A DNA stretch of 64,000 bases from Anaerobaca lacustris (GTDB lineage Bacteria; Planctomycetota; Phycisphaerae; Sedimentisphaerales; Anaerobacaceae), in contig NZ_JASCXX010000003.1 in NCBI RefSeq assembly GCF_030012215.1, positions 62,001 to 126,000 of the forward strand. The letters are read 5' to 3'. The notes below the pieces were generated by a model. The model was given only the letters and a program-made list of their open reading frames with translations. It did not search any database and was not told the origin of the DNA. Both the position numbers and the translations under genes were made by a program. How positions within the stretch are numbered: position 1 is the stretch's first letter; each line of letters starts with the position of its first letter. Shown one piece after another: positions 8,574 to 17,573 of the stretch.

Positions 8574-11500
8574 ATGACGAGCCCGATGCCGTGTCGTTCT
8601 TTCATTGTGTTGAGCGTGATGTTCCCCTGTCTCAGTGTCGGGTCGGCCGAGAAGCCCTTCGCCTGGCAGCAGGACTACGCGCGCGTCACGGAGACGGGTG
8701 ACATCGAGTGGACGCCCAGGGAGTTTCGCTTCGTGGCCGGCGATCGCGTGCGGTATATCGACTACGAAAATGGCTCGGACGCCCATGACGGTGCCTCGCG
8801 GGCGCGGCCGTGGAAGCATCATCCGTGGGACGCGCGGGCCGGCGGCGTGGCGGCGGCCGCCAAGGGCATCGACACCTATGTGTTCAAAGGCGGCGTGATC
8901 TATCGTGGGCGGCTCACGGTGAAGGAGCAGGGCCGCCCGGATCGGCCGATTCGCCTGACCCGCGACCCCGATTGGGGCCAGGGTCCGGCCATTATCGCCG
9001 GCTCGCAGGCCGTCACCGGTTGGACGCGGCGCGCCGAGCATCCCGATATCCCCGAACCCGATGTGGTTTGGAAAGCTGCTCTCGATTTTGCGCCGCGCAC
9101 CGTCTGGATGATCGATTCGGGCGGTGCGGCCGTGCGCCTGCCGCTGGCCCGCCATCCGAACTGGAAGAGCCAGCCGGAAGACCACAAGGCCCAGTGGTTC
9201 CGCTGGACCAACGACCCGCATCCATTCCAGCCCAGAGAAGGCTTCAGCGCCAACGATGCGAAGAATCTCAAAGGCCGTGACAAGGATTTCGTCGCCGACG
9301 CGCTGATCTACTCCGAGTTCGGCTGGGTCATGGGCACTCCCTATCCGACGAAGGTGCAGGACTTCGATCCTGCGGACGGTTCGGTCCGATTCGCGGGCTG
9401 GACCGGCGGCGGAAACGCCTCGATCATCTTTCGCGGCATGCGCTACTACCTGGAAGACAAGCCTCATTACCTTGACGACCCTGACGGCGAGTTCTGGTTC
9501 GACAGGAAGGGCAGCGGGGGCACGCTCTACGTGCGCCTGCCCGGCGGCATCGACCCCCGCACGGTGCGCATCGAGGCCGGACGGTATCCCGATTTGGTCG
9601 TGGGGACCGACGTGGCGCACCTCGATATCAGCGGCCTCGATTTCCGCTGGACCACGCAGCCCTGGAACCTCGATGTAGCGGCCTGGGATTTCAGCACCAC
9701 GCCCTTCGGATACCGTGCCGACGCCCTCCCGGCGTGCATCCGCATCTGGGGCAGGGGGGAAGCCATCCGCATCGCCAACTGCACCTTCGAGGACGTGGTG
9801 ATGGGCATTCAGATGCGCGCCGTCGGCGTCGGTTCGCCGATACGCGACATCGTGGTCGAGGACAACGTCTTTCGCAACACCGACGTCGGCGCCGCTCACT
9901 TCAAGGACGGCGCCGGCTGGGGCTTCTCGCATCCGGTAGGGGTCCTCGACGATGTGCGGCTCTATCGCAACTACGCGACCAATGTTGGCTTCCGTCCCAC
10001 GCGGTACGAGCGCGGCTGCACCTTCGATCTGAGCTATGCCCAGCGGGCCCATATCGCCGGCAACATTGTCGAACGCAGCGGCGCCCAGGCGATCAACGTC
10101 TACGCCGGCAAGGGCGCCACGCGCGGTGAGGTGCCCCTGGTGCGCGTGCTGATCCACCAGAACAAGGCCTGGAAGACCATGCAGAACGGCAACGACTTCG
10201 GCGGCATCGAAAGCTGGCAGCACGGACCGGTCTACATCTTCAACAATCTCAGCTTCGACGCCCGCGGCCAGCGGGAGGGCGAGCGCTCGTATCACGGGAA
10301 CAACCCCGGCTTCGGCCACGCCTATTACCTCGACGGCGGCTTCAAGAACTACGTCTTCAACAACATTGCCTGGGGCCTGTCCAACGACCCGACCAGTCCG
10401 CTGGTCAACTGCTCGGCGTTCCAGGAGATCATCAGCTATCAGAACACCTTCTTCAACAACACCGCGTACAACTTCTTCGTCGGCTCGCGGCGCCAGGCCC
10501 CGCACGCCGGACGCAACAAGTTCCTCGCCAACGTCTGGCAGAGCATGAGCGAGCGCGTCTTCCGCCACGCCGATCCAGCCAAAACCGAGGCCGACGGCAA
10601 CGCCCATCACGCCGGGCCGCAGAAGCAGCATTTCGCGTACGAAACCAATGCCTACGCGAACAACGTCTTCCACGACATCGGTCAGATGGGCGTGTTCGAG
10701 ACCTCGGGCCGCTGGCTGCGGAGCCTGGACGATTTCCGCAATGCGCTGCGGCAACAGCAGAGCATGGTCGCCGACCTGGGCGTCATGGATTCGACCGCGA
10801 CGCTGCGCGATCCGGCTCGGGGCGATTTCCGGCTCAACTCCGAATCGGCGGCGGTTGATCGCGGCGCGGTGGTCTTCGTGCCCTGGGCCCTGTACGGCGT
10901 GGTTGCCGAGTGGAACTTCTATCCGGCAGGCAACGACCACACCCACATCATCGACGAGCACTGGTACGCCAAGGATTACATGACCGAACGCGACAACTAC
11001 TACCAGCGGCCGATGTACCCGTTGACGGCGGTGAACGTCGCTCCGGCCGACTATATCGACGGACCGCTGGAGAACTTCACCGCCGGCGCGCTTCGGCTCA
11101 CGCCCGCCAGGAAGACCTACGCCACGATCAGCCACGCGGCGCTGAACGAGCCCTTCACCGCCCGACTGGCCACGCGCTCGCGTCACGGCCAGGACCCGCA
11201 GGTCCGCGAATTCACCTTCGAAGCCGACGAGCTGAGGACTCCGGCGATCCACGCGGGCAATTTCCTGATCGAGGTCTATTTCAAGGCCGACAGCGACGGA
11301 TGGCTCATCGGAAAGAAGCAGGGGACCGGCTATTCGCTCGCGCTGCGGAACGGTAAGGCTGCCTTCACTGTTATTGGCGAGAACGGCGACGGCGCCGAAC
11401 TGGTTTCCAGGGCTTCGTTGGCCGACGGCCGATGGCATCACCTGATCGCCGAGGCCGACCGCAATACGCAAACCCTCGCCCTGTATGTGGACGGCCGACG

Positions 11501-11756
11501 GGACAATGTCGGCCCGGGCGTCGGGCCGATCTCGCTGGCCAATGAGGGCGATCTGTACGTGGGCGGCAGACCCGACGGCGACTACCTCAGCGGCGCCATG
11601 GAGTTCCTGCGCATCGCCCACGGCACCCTCGCCGACGCCCGCACCACGATCGAAGAGTTGTACGCCTGGCAGTTCGACGGCCCCGCTCGGCGTGACATGG
11701 CGCGTGGCGAACCGAAGGGCCGGGGCCGCGACGCCGGCGCGATTGAGTCCTTCTGA
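8574..11756 (+). CDS. Secreted right-handed beta-helix protein with C-terminal LamG
   Basis: A 1060-residue exported protein. A signal peptide covers about 1-25. The front (about 58-130: YIDYENGSDAHDGASRARPW, TYVFKGGVIYRGRLTV) is typical of parallel beta-helix (pectate-lyase-like) proteins, and helix coils continue to about 760 with repeated short motifs such as IRIANCTFEDVVMGI and VLIHQNKAW. Residues about 895-1045 form a LamG/concanavalin domain (FLIEVYFKADSDGWLIG, HLIAEADRNTQTLALYVDG, LYVGGRPDGDYLSG). Such proteins are polysaccharide lyases or hydrolases, or bind glycans; no catalytic residues could be fixed. It overlaps or abuts the next reading frame at its TGA, but the preferred start of the next gene lies 72 bp on. 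Part of the plus-strand secreted cluster. Confidence 0.75.
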   Translation: MTSPMPCRSFIVLSVMFPCLSVGSAEKPFAWQQDYARVTETGDIEWTPREFRFVAGDRVRYIDYENGSDAHDGASRARPWKHHPWDARAGGVAAAAKGIDTYVFKGGVIYRGRLTVKEQGRPDRPIRLTRDPDWGQGPAIIAGSQAVTGWTRRAEHPDIPEPDVVWKAALDFAPRTVWMIDSGGAAVRLPLARHPNWKSQPEDHKAQWFRWTNDPHPFQPREGFSANDAKNLKGRDKDFVADALIYSEFGWVMGTPYPTKVQDFDPADGSVRFAGWTGGGNASIIFRGMRYYLEDKPHYLDDPDGEFWFDRKGSGGTLYVRLPGGIDPRTVRIEAGRYPDLVVGTDVAHLDISGLDFRWTTQPWNLDVAAWDFSTTPFGYRADALPACIRIWGRGEAIRIANCTFEDVVMGIQMRAVGVGSPIRDIVVEDNVFRNTDVGAAHFKDGAGWGFSHPVGVLDDVRLYRNYATNVGFRPTRYERGCTFDLSYAQRAHIAGNIVERSGAQAINVYAGKGATRGEVPLVRVLIHQNKAWKTMQNGNDFGGIESWQHGPVYIFNNLSFDARGQREGERSYHGNNPGFGHAYYLDGGFKNYVFNNIAWGLSNDPTSPLVNCSAFQEIISYQNTFFNNTAYNFFVGSRRQAPHAGRNKFLANVWQSMSERVFRHADPAKTEADGNAHHAGPQKQHFAYETNAYANNVFHDIGQMGVFETSGRWLRSLDDFRNALRQQQSMVADLGVMDSTATLRDPARGDFRLNSESAAVDRGAVVFVPWALYGVVAEWNFYPAGNDHTHIIDEHWYAKDYMTERDNYYQRPMYPLTAVNVAPADYIDGPLENFTAGALRLTPARKTYATISHAALNEPFTARLATRSRHGQDPQVREFTFEADELRTPAIHAGNFLIEVYFKADSDGWLIGKKQGTGYSLALRNGKAAFTVIGENGDGAELVSRASLADGRWHHLIAEADRNTQTLALYVDGRRDNVGPGVGPISLANEGDLYVGGRPDGDYLSGAMEFLRIAHGTLADARTTIEELYAWQFDGPARRDMARGEPKGRGRDAGAIESF

Positions 11757-11827
11757 TGCCGATGGGCCGATTGTTCCACCCGACCCGAAAACGACGAACC
11801 GATTGTCTTGTGAATAGAGGTATCCAC

Positions 11828-14800
11828 ATGCGTACTGCGACGTTTCTTGTTGTCCTTGTGACGATGTCCTCCCTCTGTGCCGGCTCGCCCGGGATCATCC
11901 TCGACACGGATTTCCGGTCCGACGTGGACGATGTCGGTACACTGGCTCTGCTCAATGCCCTCGCCGACCAGGGCGAGTGCACACTGTTGGGCGTCATCGC
12001 CAGCCAGACGGGGCCCTATGTCGTCGGGGCGATCAACGCCGTCAACACATGGTACGGCCGGGGCGACGCGCCCATCGGTCTCAGTGGCGTCGATGACCAG
12101 CGATTCGACGATTACTATGCGCCGGTGATCGGCAATCCGGAGAACTATCCCAGCACGCAATCCAACGCCACGGCCCCCGACAGCACCGCCCTCTACAGGC
12201 GGTTGCTTCACGCCGCCGCCGACCGCAGTGTGATCGTGGTCGTCATCGGCGGTCAGACCTGTATCCATCGGCTGCTGTTGTCGCAGGCCGATCCGGAAGG
12301 CGACGGATCGATTGGCCACACCGGACGGGAATTGATCGAAGCGAAGGTGCGCAAGCTGGTCATCATGGGCGGTAACTTCGTCGATGCCGACCATCGGGAA
12401 CACAATATCGCGTTGGACGTGCAAGCCGCTCAGACCGTGGCCGAATCGTGGCCCACGGCCATCGTCTATTCGGGGTTCGAGATCGGTCGGCCCGTGATGA
12501 CCGGCGGCGCCCTGACCGACCCGCAGAAGAACCCGGTGGCCAAAGCCTACGAGCTGTTTCCCGCCGGCGGCGTCGGCACCATTGCGTCGTCGTCCAGTTA
12601 CGATCAGACGGCGCTCTACTATGCCGTGCGCGGCACCCGGGCCGGCGATCGCACGCTGTGGCAGCTCAGTGAACCGGGTTGGGTGAGCTTTCCCGATGCC
12701 CGCACGCGATTCGCCCGCAGCGCCTGGGGCCGGCATCGGCACCTGATTCGTCAAGCCGGCGACGAGGAGGTCGCCGCCGTCATCGAAGCCCTTATGATCC
12801 AGCCCCCCGGACACCGGCGCGGGCCGGCTCCGGCTGTGCGGTCGTCCGCATCGAGCGAATACGTCATCACCGCCTACGGTGCGACTCCCGACGACGACGC
12901 CCACGACACCGCCGCGATCCAGGCCGCCCTGGACGCCGCCGCCGGTGCCGGTGGCGGCGCCGTGCGAATCCCCCGGGGTCGTTTCGTTTCCGGAACGATT
13001 CAGTTGCGCGACGACGTGCGTCTGCTGTTCGACGAAGGCGCGGTCCTCGAAGGCAGCGCCGATTGGCGCCACTACGGTTCGGGCCGATGGCACGATGCCC
13101 TGATCGTCGGAGAGAACCTTCGCAACGTCCGCGTGGAAGGACCGGGCGTTATCGATGGGGTGGCGTGTCATAACCCCAAGGGTGAGGAAGGGTTTCGCGG
13201 CCCGCACGCCATTCGGCTGAACGGGTGTCGCGACATCGCGATCCGGGGCCTCACCATCACCCGCGCCGCGAACTATGCGATTCTCTGCCTGCACTGCACC
13301 GGAGCGGAGCTTGCCGACTTGACCATTCGCGGCGGACACGACGGCCTGCACGCCCAGGCGTGTGCCGACTTCCGCGTTCGCGACTGCGACGTGCGAACCG
13401 GAGACGACTGCTTCGCCGGCTGTGACAACACCGACTTCGAGATCGTCAACTGCAAGATCAATTCCTCCTGCAACGGCTTCCGCCTGGGTTGCGTGAATCT
13501 GGCGGTCCGCGACTGCACGTTCTGGGGGCCGGGCGAGTATGCCCATCTGATCAGTGCTCGCGGGGGCACACCACGAACCAACATGCTCTCCGCCTTTGTT
13601 CATTTCGCCCCGGTCGACCGCCGCCCGCGACTGCCCAGCGACAACTGGTCGATCGAGAACTGTCGCATGGAGAATATCGACGTGGTCTATGCGTACGATT
13701 TCGAGCGCGGGGGCTGGCAAACCGGTCAGCCGGCTGGGCGAATCCGGTTTCGCAACGTGCGCGCCGAGAAGGTGGCGCGGCCGCTGCGGGTGGTGGGGGA
13801 TGCCGATCGGCAGTTTGATCTCACGCTCGACACGGTCTCGATCGCGATGCGCGAGGATCGCGCCGACCAGGAGGTGTTGAATCTGACACGCTTCGGGGCC
13901 CTGCGCCTCCGGAACGTCACTCTCCGAAACAACGGCGCCGGGCCGGTCCTGCGCGCGAAAGACGGCGGCCTGGTTCAACTCGCCGGTGTCACGATCCTGC
14001 CGGAGAACGACGAGCCGTATGTGTTCGAGGAGATCGACGCGATACGAACGAATGAAACGGATCGTATCCAGCCCTGCGCCGCGAACCCGTATTACTGGCA
14101 ATACGAGGGCAAGCCGGTGCTGCTGCTGGGCGGCTCGTGGCAGGACAATCTGTTCAATCATCCCATCGGCCTGGAACGGCATCTCGACCTGCTCCAGTCG
14201 GTCGGCGGCAATTACGTCCGCAACGTGATGAGCCACCGCAACGAGGGCAACGTCTTCCCCTACAAACAGGTGGACGGCAAGTTCGATCTCGACCAGTGGA
14301 ACGACGAGTACTGGCGCCGGTTCGACAACTTTCTCAAGCTGACGCACGAGCGGGACATCATCGTCCAGATCGAGGTGTTCGATCGCCACGATGTCTCTGC
14401 CGACCACCAGACACATGGAGGCTGGTCGAAGCATCCTTTCAACCCGGCCAACAACATCACCTACACGCCGGAAGAGTCCGGGCTGCCGGTCGATATCGGC
14501 TCCAACGTCGGATGGACGCACCCCTTCTTCGCCATTGTACCCGCCAGACAGAACAACACAGTGGCGCTACGCTACCTGCAGGCGTATGTGGACAAGATGC
14601 TGTCGGTCTCGCTGGAATATTCGAACGTTCTCTATTGCATCCAGAACGAGAGCTCGCAGGATCTGGCGTTCGGCGACTACTGGGCCGACCACATTCATCG
14701 GCGCGCACGCGAGGCCGGCCGGCCGGTCTACGTGACGGACATGCGCAACAACTGGGACATCACCAGTTCAGCGCACCGTCACATCTATGACAACCCGGAC

Positions 14801-15403
14801 CGCTTCAACTTCCTCGACGTCTCCCAGAACGGTTGGCAGTCGGGCCAGACCCACTACGACCGTCTTCTCCACGTGCGCCGCTATATCGCGGAAGATCCTC
14901 GCCCGATCAACACGACGAAGATCTATAACCGAGACGGCGACGAGGAATCGGTGGCCCGCTTCTTCCGCATCGTCTTCGCCGGCGGGGCCAGCGCGCGCTT
15001 TCATCGTCCCCATCCCCTCGAAGGCCCCGGCGACCACGAGAAGACGAGCGAGTACGGGCTGGGTCTGAGCCCACGGGCCCAGGCCGTCATTCGCAGTGCA
15101 CGGATGCTGACCGGTGTGATGGACGTCTTCGCCTGCGAGCCGCGAAACGACCTGCTCGGCGAGCGCGAGGAAAACGAGGCCTACTGTCTGGCCCGCCCCG
15201 GCCGGGAGTACGCCGTCTACTTCCCCGACGGCGGCCAGGTGAAGCTGGATGTCTCGGCTGCACAGGGAGCGTTGCAGGTTTGTTGGCTGGATGTCCCCCG
15301 CAGCGTATGGCGCGAACCGAAGACCGTCGTCGTCGGCGGGTCGCTGGATTTGCAGGCGCCGGGCAACGGCCATTGGGCTGTGCTGATCCAGCCCCAGCAG
15401 TAA
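11828..15403 (+). CDS. Three-domain fusion: nucleoside hydrolase + GH28-like + TIM-barrel glycosidase
   Basis: A 1191-residue secreted protein. Signal peptide about 1-18. Domain 1 (about 20-325) is an inosine-uridine nucleoside hydrolase module with IILDTDFRSDVDDVGTLALL carrying the DxDxxxDD metal site. Domain 2 (about 346-735) is a pectin-lyase-fold GH28/PF12708-like beta-helix starting YVITAYGATPDDDAHDTAAI, with VEGPGVIDG and TGDDCF. Domain 3 (about 745-1191) is a clan GH-A-like TIM barrel (NPYYWQYEGKPVLLLGGSW) with a likely acid/base Glu941 in CIQNESS and a small C-terminal beta domain. The ATG at 11828 was chosen because it has AGAGGT upstream and directly begins a signal peptide; an in-frame ATG at 11756 would add 24 residues before it. 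No frameshift is needed to join the three. Confidence 0.8.
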   Translation: MRTATFLVVLVTMSSLCAGSPGIILDTDFRSDVDDVGTLALLNALADQGECTLLGVIASQTGPYVVGAINAVNTWYGRGDAPIGLSGVDDQRFDDYYAPVIGNPENYPSTQSNATAPDSTALYRRLLHAAADRSVIVVVIGGQTCIHRLLLSQADPEGDGSIGHTGRELIEAKVRKLVIMGGNFVDADHREHNIALDVQAAQTVAESWPTAIVYSGFEIGRPVMTGGALTDPQKNPVAKAYELFPAGGVGTIASSSSYDQTALYYAVRGTRAGDRTLWQLSEPGWVSFPDARTRFARSAWGRHRHLIRQAGDEEVAAVIEALMIQPPGHRRGPAPAVRSSASSEYVITAYGATPDDDAHDTAAIQAALDAAAGAGGGAVRIPRGRFVSGTIQLRDDVRLLFDEGAVLEGSADWRHYGSGRWHDALIVGENLRNVRVEGPGVIDGVACHNPKGEEGFRGPHAIRLNGCRDIAIRGLTITRAANYAILCLHCTGAELADLTIRGGHDGLHAQACADFRVRDCDVRTGDDCFAGCDNTDFEIVNCKINSSCNGFRLGCVNLAVRDCTFWGPGEYAHLISARGGTPRTNMLSAFVHFAPVDRRPRLPSDNWSIENCRMENIDVVYAYDFERGGWQTGQPAGRIRFRNVRAEKVARPLRVVGDADRQFDLTLDTVSIAMREDRADQEVLNLTRFGALRLRNVTLRNNGAGPVLRAKDGGLVQLAGVTILPENDEPYVFEEIDAIRTNETDRIQPCAANPYYWQYEGKPVLLLGGSWQDNLFNHPIGLERHLDLLQSVGGNYVRNVMSHRNEGNVFPYKQVDGKFDLDQWNDEYWRRFDNFLKLTHERDIIVQIEVFDRHDVSADHQTHGGWSKHPFNPANNITYTPEESGLPVDIGSNVGWTHPFFAIVPARQNNTVALRYLQAYVDKMLSVSLEYSNVLYCIQNESSQDLAFGDYWADHIHRRAREAGRPVYVTDMRNNWDITSSAHRHIYDNPDRFNFLDVSQNGWQSGQTHYDRLLHVRRYIAEDPRPINTTKIYNRDGDEESVARFFRIVFAGGASARFHRPHPLEGPGDHEKTSEYGLGLSPRAQAVIRSARMLTGVMDVFACEPRNDLLGEREENEAYCLARPGREYAVYFPDGGQVKLDVSAAQGALQVCWLDVPRSVWREPKTVVVGGSLDLQAPGNGHWAVLIQPQQ

Positions 15404-15450
15404 TTCGGTCACGTCATCAGCGGGCCGGGTCTTCGATGGGAAGGGCATGC

Positions 15451-16758
15451 ATGGGGGGCCGAGCAGACGAGCAACAGAGCAAGGTGGCCGAGTGGTTCGA
15501 CGAGATTCGTCGGCGCGTCGTGGGGTCTTCGCGGCGAGCGGCTCAGACGGGTCGCCGGATCGTGCGCCGATACGGCCGTCGCGATATGCGGTTCGTCTCG
15601 GCCGAATCGGTCCGGCTGCTGGTCGATGCGTCCGAGGCGTATCCGGAGATGCTCGGCGCGATCGACGCGGCCGCCGAGCACGTCGAGCTGGAGACCTATA
15701 TCCTGCGAGACGATGCGACCGGCCGGGCGTTCCAGCAGGCGCTGATCCGGGCGGCGTCGCGCGGCGTGAACGTTCGCCTGCTCTACGACTGGATCGGATC
15801 GATCGCTCTGCCTGGCCCATTCGTTCGCGAGCTGACCGATGCCGGCGTGGCCGTGTCTGTCTACCACCCGCTGGTGTGGCGTCGGCCCGTGTGGGCCATC
15901 AACAAGCGGGATCATCGCAAGATGCTCGTTGTCGATAATACTGTATCGTTCACGGGCGGTCTGAATATCGGCGACGAGTATCAGGGTGTCTCCGACGGGG
16001 GCCAGGGCTGGCGCGATACGCACGTGCGGCTGGATGGTCCGGAGGTCGCCGCCGAGATGCTCGCCCTCTTCGGATATGCCTGGCGGCGGGCCACCCCCTA
16101 CGCCAGGACGCTGACACGCAGCAGGAGACTCAAGTCGAAGATCCGCCGGCGGATGGAGGCCCTGTCGCGCCGCAAGGGTCGTCCTGCCGCCCGTCCACAC
16201 AGGGCCGGCGGCATTCCCATTAGCATCGTCGGCAACGAAGTGCTGCGGTATCGCCGGCGAATCCACCGCGCTTACCTTCGGGCCATCTGCGGGGCGCAAC
16301 GGTACGTGCTGATCGAGAACGCCTATTTCATCCCCAGTCGGCCGGTCCGCCGGGCGTTGGTCAAGGCCGCCCGTCGCGGCGTGTTCGTCGGCATCGTGGT
16401 CGGCGAGCGAAGCGATGTGCCCATCACGGCCTATGCGATGCGGTGGCTGTACGATCAACTGCTGGCCGGCGGGGTGCGCCTGTTCGAGTGGCCGGTCAGC
16501 GTCATGCACGCCAAGACGGCCGTCATCGACGACGCCTGGCTGATCGTCGGCAGCTACAATTTCGATCATCGCAGTCTGCTGCACAACCTGGAATGCGTCG
16601 CCGTTGTTTCCGATGCCGATGTGGCGGTCCACCTGCGCGACCAGACGCTCGCCGACATCGCCCGTTGCCGGGAGATCGTTCTCGCCACGCACCGGAAGCG
16701 TCCGTGGCTGAGCAAGGCCATGCAGTACGTCGCGTACCTCCTGCGTCACTGGCTGTGA
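15451..16758 (+). CDS. Cardiolipin synthase / phospholipase D family protein
   Basis: A 435-residue PLD-superfamily enzyme that likely makes cardiolipin from two phosphatidylglycerols, or transfers another phosphatidyl group, at the membrane. Both HKD motifs are present and intact: HRKMLVVD at His155 followed by FTGGLNIGDEY, and HAKTAVID at His353 followed by VGSYNFDHRS. There is no N-terminal membrane anchor, and the length fits the ClsB type (about 410 residues) rather than ClsA. A strongly basic linker at about 215-250 joins the halves. The start ATG at 15451 is preceded by GGGAAGGG; an in-frame ATG at 15436 is possible. It lies 47 bp after the fusion gene, but its housekeeping role suggests an accidental neighbour. 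Confidence 0.88.
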   Translation: MGGRADEQQSKVAEWFDEIRRRVVGSSRRAAQTGRRIVRRYGRRDMRFVSAESVRLLVDASEAYPEMLGAIDAAAEHVELETYILRDDATGRAFQQALIRAASRGVNVRLLYDWIGSIALPGPFVRELTDAGVAVSVYHPLVWRRPVWAINKRDHRKMLVVDNTVSFTGGLNIGDEYQGVSDGGQGWRDTHVRLDGPEVAAEMLALFGYAWRRATPYARTLTRSRRLKSKIRRRMEALSRRKGRPAARPHRAGGIPISIVGNEVLRYRRRIHRAYLRAICGAQRYVLIENAYFIPSRPVRRALVKAARRGVFVGIVVGERSDVPITAYAMRWLYDQLLAGGVRLFEWPVSVMHAKTAVIDDAWLIVGSYNFDHRSLLHNLECVAVVSDADVAVHLRDQTLADIARCREIVLATHRKRPWLSKAMQYVAYLLRHWL

Positions 16759-17573
16759 GTCGCATCGGGAACGGCGCGAGCACTTGGCTCAGGCGGGCTC
16801 CGTTGGCTGGTCGGGCGGGAGAAAAACAGGCAACCCAGAGGCCACGAAGGCCAACGTCTACAACAGGCGAGGTCCTCAGAAAGTGCCCCCACGTTTTGTG
16901 GGAGCGCCCCTGTGGGCCCCTGGATTGCCACGGTGCGGGGCTATGGAAATTTCAACCTGATCCAGTGCGCTGCAGCCGATAAAGGTGTCGCGCAGCCCTC
17001 CAACCACCCTGAACGGAGGGCTGCGCAACAGAGAGTGAGAGATAAGTAAGAGAGAGAGCGAGATTGTTGTCTTCCATGAGCAGGGGTGACGATGCGAAAT
17101 CCTCGCGGCGGACGATTCAAAGCGGAAGGAGACGTCTCATGGCGCCACAGGCTGCTCTTGCAGGGCCTCGGATGTGAGATGCCGAATGCAACTCGCGGGG
17201 CCTCCTGGCCCTCGTCATCCCTGTGCGAGTCACTGCTATAGCTCCGTCCTGCCGCCCCCATCGCCAGCGGTGCGGGCCTCGGCGCCGACAGTGCTGCTGT
17301 CCATAAGCATTTTGCGTATGCAAACATGCCTCTGCCTCCAACCAGAGGCTCTCCTCCTTGAACACATGATCCCTTGGCCGAACCCACAAGAGCAATCGGG
17401 GTGGCCTCCTCCATACGTGAGGACCATGTGAGTTTTCGCCCTCTTTACTACCCGCTCTCCGCTGGAATGTCAAGAGAAAACTTGGCAAACTGGGCGAAAA
17501 GGGGTGTTCTTTTCGGACGTACCATCGGCGTACGACTGCGTGGCCGAAGGCCGACATTCGGGGGCTGGCGGGT
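16759..17573. other. Long intergenic region with hairpins, no supported gene
   Basis: About 815 bp between convergent genes. Short open frames here have no recognisable protein features. It contains a 12-bp perfect hairpin (listed separately), a small CCCAC/GTGGG hairpin near 16891, and a GCCTCTG/CAGAGGC hairpin near 17330. No tRNA or known riboswitch pattern was recognised. Confidence 0.5.
16990..17026. other. 12-bp perfect-stem hairpin
   Basis: GCGCAGCCCTCC pairs with GGAGGGCTGCGC across a 13-nt loop. No T-tract follows on the plus strand, so it is not a classical intrinsic terminator. It could be an RNA structure, a terminator acting without U-tract, or a repeat element. Confidence 0.55.

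Noticed and set aside
11756-11827. Upstream ATG for the three-domain fusion protein
   Set aside because: It would put a charged segment before the signal peptide, while the ATG at 11828 has a ribosome site and a normal signal start.
8226-14521. Very long minus-strand open frames (1131 and 979 codons) across the glycan cluster
   Set aside because: They are antisense shadows; the plus strand carries signal peptides and recognisable domains throughout.
16941-17414. 157-codon minus-strand frame in the long gap
   Set aside because: No ribosome site, no family resemblance, and biased composition; overlapping frames on both strands look similar.
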